64,000 nt of DNA, taken from contig CAZVRJ010000005.1 of assembly GCA_964629885.1 (NCBI GenBank), positions 19,437 to 83,436 on the forward strand, in the 5' to 3' direction. Positions 61,125-64,000 of the stretch are shown here, in pieces. A model generated the notes under the pieces. That model searched no databases. It was not told the origin of the DNA and saw nothing but the letters and a program-made list of their open reading frames with translations. The position numbers and the translations under genes were made by a program. How positions within the stretch are numbered: the first letter of the stretch is position 1; each line of letters starts with the position of its first letter. This DNA is from CAYWCV01 sp964629885. GTDB taxonomy: Bacteria; Bacteroidota; Rhodothermia; Balneolales; CAYWCV01.

Positions 61125-62870
61125 ATGAAATTGCGCATATCCGTTTTAGCTGTGTTGGTCGCACTCTGTTTCGTACCGAAGCTGAGTGGCCAAGAACTGA
61201 GCCAATCGGAGCGTCTGCAGCAAGCCATTGATCTGCTGAAGCAGGATAGCCTCGATGAAGCTTGGGAGAAACTTGTTGGCTTGGAATCTTCGCAGGCTAT
61301 CTTGCTAAAGTCGCGTATCCTCCTAAAAAGGGGCAACTTCGACGAGGCCTACGAGCGAGTTCTTCCCATTATCACCGATCCCCTACCGGCATTGCGTGAG
61401 GAGGCACAGTACACTCTCGCTGTTGTTCAGTTTTGGAGACGACAGTACGGCCAAGTGTTTACGACTACCACCGACCTCAAGTTGAATTCCCGAACCAGTG
61501 CGATGCGTCGCGAAGCCGAGCGTCTCTACGACCAGACCTTGAGTTGGATATCGCCCGTACAAGCCAGCGATCTACTTGCAACGTTGCGCGAAGACGACAT
61601 CCGAAAAGACATCATTCGCGCACAGGTCCGAAAGATGGACTGGGTAGATGCACTGAATTGGTACGAAGACCATAAATCGTGGATGCCATCGAACCAATCG
61701 GATCTCAGCGACGAAATCGCCCAAGCACTCAGTAACGCCGCCCGTCATGCCGCATACAGCCGCACGTTTGTCAATCGACCTGTTTCAGGATCCATTTACA
61801 CCTTGGGTGTTGTCCTCCCAGAATATGCTCGCAATAGAGATTTCCTACCCATTAACCGAAATCTGTACGCCGGAATACAGGCAGCAATTGACACGTACAA
61901 CGAGCAGAACACCAACAGCAAGTTTCGTATATCGCTGTTCCGACTCAAAGAGGATCTTTCGAATATTGACGAGCTAAGCGATTGGGCTGAAAACGAATAC
62001 GTCGACGCTGTTATCGGTCCATTAACATCAGCGCAGGTTCGTTCTGCCTCTAAGTCACTTCTCGGTTCGAGGGTACCCATATTTGCACCTCTAGCGAATG
62101 AAGCTACATTATCTTCGGCTTCCGACAGAATCTTCCAGATCAATCCAGGTGTAGAACAGCGAGCCAAATCATTCGCCGAATTCGCATACATTACAATGCG
62201 CTACCGGTCGGTTGCCGTGGTGTCAGATGGCTCCGATATTGCCAAAATGGAGCTAGATGCGTTCAAAGACCGATTCACGGCACTTGGGGGAGCAGTTGAG
62301 TATCAGTTTGATCCGCTAGTCTTGCGCAACCCCGACCGATTTGACAAACAGGTGATGGTACTCTCCAGCGATCCATTCGTGATGGACAGCTTAAAGGCCA
62401 AGCACGTCGATGCCCTTTTCCTTTCGTTGGGAGCCGGTCAAAGTGAGCCACTGTTCAACCTCGTCATCACAGCGCTCGACGCAATCGGCAGCCGTGTTGC
62501 AATTCTAGGAACGCAAGATTTGAACATAATCCGTATACCGTCTAGAGTGAAGCGCGACTACAATGTGTTCACATACAGCCCATATGACGAGAGCCCGGTC
62601 GGCAGCCAGATTTTCGATTTCGACACCAGATACAGAAAATTTGCTAGCCAAGCGCCTGATCTCTATGGCTATTTAGGATTCGACATTACGAGGTATATCA
62701 CCCGCCTTACTGAGAAGAACCCCAATCCGTCGATGTGGTTTTCGTCCATCAAAGATGAGCCCCCATACCGTGGCTTGGCGGTACCCATAGCATTCGACGA
62801 AAACCGAGTGAATCGCCGCGTCTATTTCTACAAGCTCACCGACCCCGACAAAATCCAGATCGGAAATTGA
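61125..62870 (+). CDS. LpoA-like periplasmic protein: helical repeats plus type-1 periplasmic-binding fold
   Basis: 581 residues. A signal peptide spans about 1-22 (LSGQ). Residues about 25-210 are helical TPR-like repeats (AIDLLKQDSLDEAWEKL, RGNFDEAYERVL). From about 223 a type-1 periplasmic-binding fold follows (YTLGVVLPEYARN, YVDAVIGPLTSAQVRSASK, RSVAVVSDGSDIAKMELDAF). This order matches LpoA, the outer-membrane activator of penicillin-binding protein PBP1A, but no lipobox cysteine is present. A Leu/Ile/Val-type binding protein is the alternative. The neighbouring convergent mltG, another cell-wall gene, favours the LpoA-like view. Confidence 0.75.
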   Translation: MKLRISVLAVLVALCFVPKLSGQELSQSERLQQAIDLLKQDSLDEAWEKLVGLESSQAILLKSRILLKRGNFDEAYERVLPIITDPLPALREEAQYTLAVVQFWRRQYGQVFTTTTDLKLNSRTSAMRREAERLYDQTLSWISPVQASDLLATLREDDIRKDIIRAQVRKMDWVDALNWYEDHKSWMPSNQSDLSDEIAQALSNAARHAAYSRTFVNRPVSGSIYTLGVVLPEYARNRDFLPINRNLYAGIQAAIDTYNEQNTNSKFRISLFRLKEDLSNIDELSDWAENEYVDAVIGPLTSAQVRSASKSLLGSRVPIFAPLANEATLSSASDRIFQINPGVEQRAKSFAEFAYITMRYRSVAVVSDGSDIAKMELDAFKDRFTALGGAVEYQFDPLVLRNPDRFDKQVMVLSSDPFVMDSLKAKHVDALFLSLGAGQSEPLFNLVITALDAIGSRVAILGTQDLNIIRIPSRVKRDYNVFTYSPYDESPVGSQIFDFDTRYRKFASQAPDLYGYLGFDITRYITRLTEKNPNPSMWFSSIKDEPPYRGLAVPIAFDENRVNRRVYFYKLTDPDKIQIGN

Positions 62871-62882
62871 ACGACGCCTAGC

Positions 62883-63929
62883 TCAGCGCTGGCTGTTGAG
62901 GTAGCGGCGCCATTCACGTGCAGCCCGCTGGTGTTCTTCGTAGGTCTTCGAAAAGAGATGCCTTCCCTGCGGCGTTGCCACCATGTAGATGTAGTCATGC
63001 CGCTCGGGAAACACAGCTGCCTCAATGGCCTTATACGACGGATTGTTGATGGGTCCCGGTGGAAGCCCCTGAATTTTGTAGGTGTTGTACGGGTGATCGA
63101 CGGCGTAGTCGGCATAAAAAAGCCTGCGTTTCGCACCCAGAGCATAGCTAACCGTCGGATCGGCCTGCAAGGGCATCCCGATTCGGATTCGGTTCCAATA
63201 GAGCCCGCTGATGCGGGGCATTTCGTCGGAGTAGATGGCCTCGCCTTGGATGATCGACGCCATGGTGAGGACCTGCGACATGCTCAGATTCCGCGACTCC
63301 ATTTCGGCGAGCAACTCGTCGGTCAGTTTCTTTTCGAACTCGGATTTTAGTCGCTGGATGAGTCCGCGGGGCGAGGTGGTCCAGTACATCGAGTAGGTAT
63401 CGGGATGCAGATATCCGACCACGTCGGACGACCGTATGCCAAGCGAATCGAGGAACGCCGTGTCGCCGAGAGCTTCCTCTAGCTCCTGACGCGTGAACCG
63501 GAACTGATCGGGCAGCTCCTCAAGCAGCTCCTCCTTGTAATGGCCCGGTATAATGCGCACTTGTCCCGCATCCTGTTGGCCACGGGCCAGTTTCGACAGG
63601 AAGCCGCGGTAACCCGACTGTGCGGGGATGAGGTAGCGTCCGGCACGCACCGATCGGTAGCCGAAGATGTCGGATGCCCACAGCAGCTCTTCCCTGTTGT
63701 AAGCAAAGCCCAGACTGTCAAGAAATCCGCCCAAGTCGGCGATATCGAACGGGTCGTGCACAAAGATGACGGTGTCGTTCCCGGTTGGAACAGAAATGGC
63801 CACAGGTGCGTTTAGTCGCCACGTTCGCGATGTCCATGATGCCGTAAACGCCACACCGAAGACGATGAGCGCCACAAACAGGAAGCCAATTTTTTTAAAC
63901 GGAGATGAGCGAGTCGAGACTTCGGTCAT
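62883..63929 (-). CDS. mltG: Endolytic murein transglycosylase MltG
   Basis: 348 residues. One N-terminal membrane anchor (about 12-30), a LysM-like region (about 45-105) and the YceG catalytic domain. MASIIQGEAIYSDEMPRISG provides the catalytic glutamate in QGEA, aligned with the KET glutamate of E. coli MltG, followed by YWNRIRIGMPLQADPTVSYALG. It cuts nascent glycan strands and can end their growth. It faces the LpoA-like gene with 12 bases between the stops. Confidence 0.94.
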   Translation of the reverse strand: MTEVSTRSSPFKKIGFLFVALIVFGVAFTASWTSRTWRLNAPVAISVPTGNDTVIFVHDPFDIADLGGFLDSLGFAYNREELLWASDIFGYRSVRAGRYLIPAQSGYRGFLSKLARGQQDAGQVRIIPGHYKEELLEELPDQFRFTRQELEEALGDTAFLDSLGIRSSDVVGYLHPDTYSMYWTTSPRGLIQRLKSEFEKKLTDELLAEMESRNLSMSQVLTMASIIQGEAIYSDEMPRISGLYWNRIRIGMPLQADPTVSYALGAKRRLFYADYAVDHPYNTYKIQGLPPGPINNPSYKAIEAAVFPERHDYIYMVATPQGRHLFSKTYEEHQRAAREWRRYLNSQR

Positions 63930-63982
63930 TGCGTAACGATTTTGCGTCGGTGTGTCACGTTATTCCCATGCATGAAATTCCG

Positions 63983-63990
63983 TATCTTTG
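63983..63990 (+). promoter_or_regulatory. TAnnTTTG -7 box at the right edge
   Basis: TATCTTTG is an exact Bacteroidota -7 element, 54 bases upstream of the mltG start on the opposite strand, suggesting a divergent gene beyond the window. No clear -33 TTG is found at the right distance, so confidence is low. Confidence 0.3.
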
Positions 63991-64000
63991 AGCCTGAATA

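Overview
The window is a gene-dense chromosomal segment of a Gram-negative bacterium from the Bacteroidota/Chlorobiota group. The evidence is a TonB-dependent receptor, an OstA/LptD-like protein, a Bacteroidota-style CrtY lycopene cyclase, M23 peptidases of the type common in that group, TAnnTTTG-like promoter boxes and few Shine-Dalgarno sequences. CrtC-, CruC- and CruD-like carotenoid tailoring genes point to the Chlorobiota/Kapabacteria/Ignavibacteria side rather than classical Bacteroides. The placement is inferred from gene content only. I see no rRNA, tRNA, CRISPR array, insertion sequence or prophage.

Layout. 1-2540: an S9 prolyl-oligopeptidase-family peptidase on the minus strand, cut by the left edge. 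2.8-6.0 kb: a plus-strand operon (TPR protein, D-serine dehydratase-like PLP enzyme, lycopene cyclase). 6.1-17.0 kb: a B12-centred region with B12-dependent ribonucleotide reductase (nrdJ), a BtuB-like receptor under a clear cobalamin riboswitch, a Tat-exported superoxide dismutase and B12-dependent methionine synthase (metH). 17.0-20.9 kb, minus strand: sufE, a KefB-type antiporter and an M23 peptidase. 21.0-24.5 kb: an MmcQ/YjbR protein and a carotenoid tailoring set (acyltransferase, crtC, GT2 glycosyltransferase). 24.5-31.8 kb: a Xer recombinase, hprK, M23, M28 and M42 peptidases, an HD hydrolase and a small membrane protein whose start codon abuts a heptanucleotide array. 32.0-39.8 kb: an RRM protein, an OstA-like protein, an EF-G-like GTPase, asparaginase, a GH13 lipoprotein and an aldo/keto reductase.

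39.8-50.3 kb holds ten minus-strand genes with overlaps or gaps of at most 20 bases, read greA, ugd, carbamoyltransferase, sxtJ-like, Nudix, outer-membrane barrel, ackA, inactive caspase-like lipoprotein, DMT transporter, pta. This is probably one operon joining envelope-sugar chemistry to the acetate kinase/phosphotransacetylase pathway. 50.5-64.0 kb carries mainly plus-strand housekeeping genes (TrmH-family methyltransferase, metG, GH13 debranching-type enzyme, NSS transporter, efp, accB, accC, gcvH, guaA, an LpoA-like protein), closed by minus-strand mltG.

The most unusual items are the caspase-like lipoprotein with both catalytic positions replaced, encoded between and overlapping acetate-pathway genes; the 11-unit heptamer array touching a start codon; and the 527-base region upstream of nrdJ, which combines DnaA-box-like sites with a long hairpin whose arms resemble NrdR half sites. 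The nrdJ, btuB-riboswitch and metH group suggests strong dependence on imported cobalamin, since no B12 synthesis gene is present in the window.
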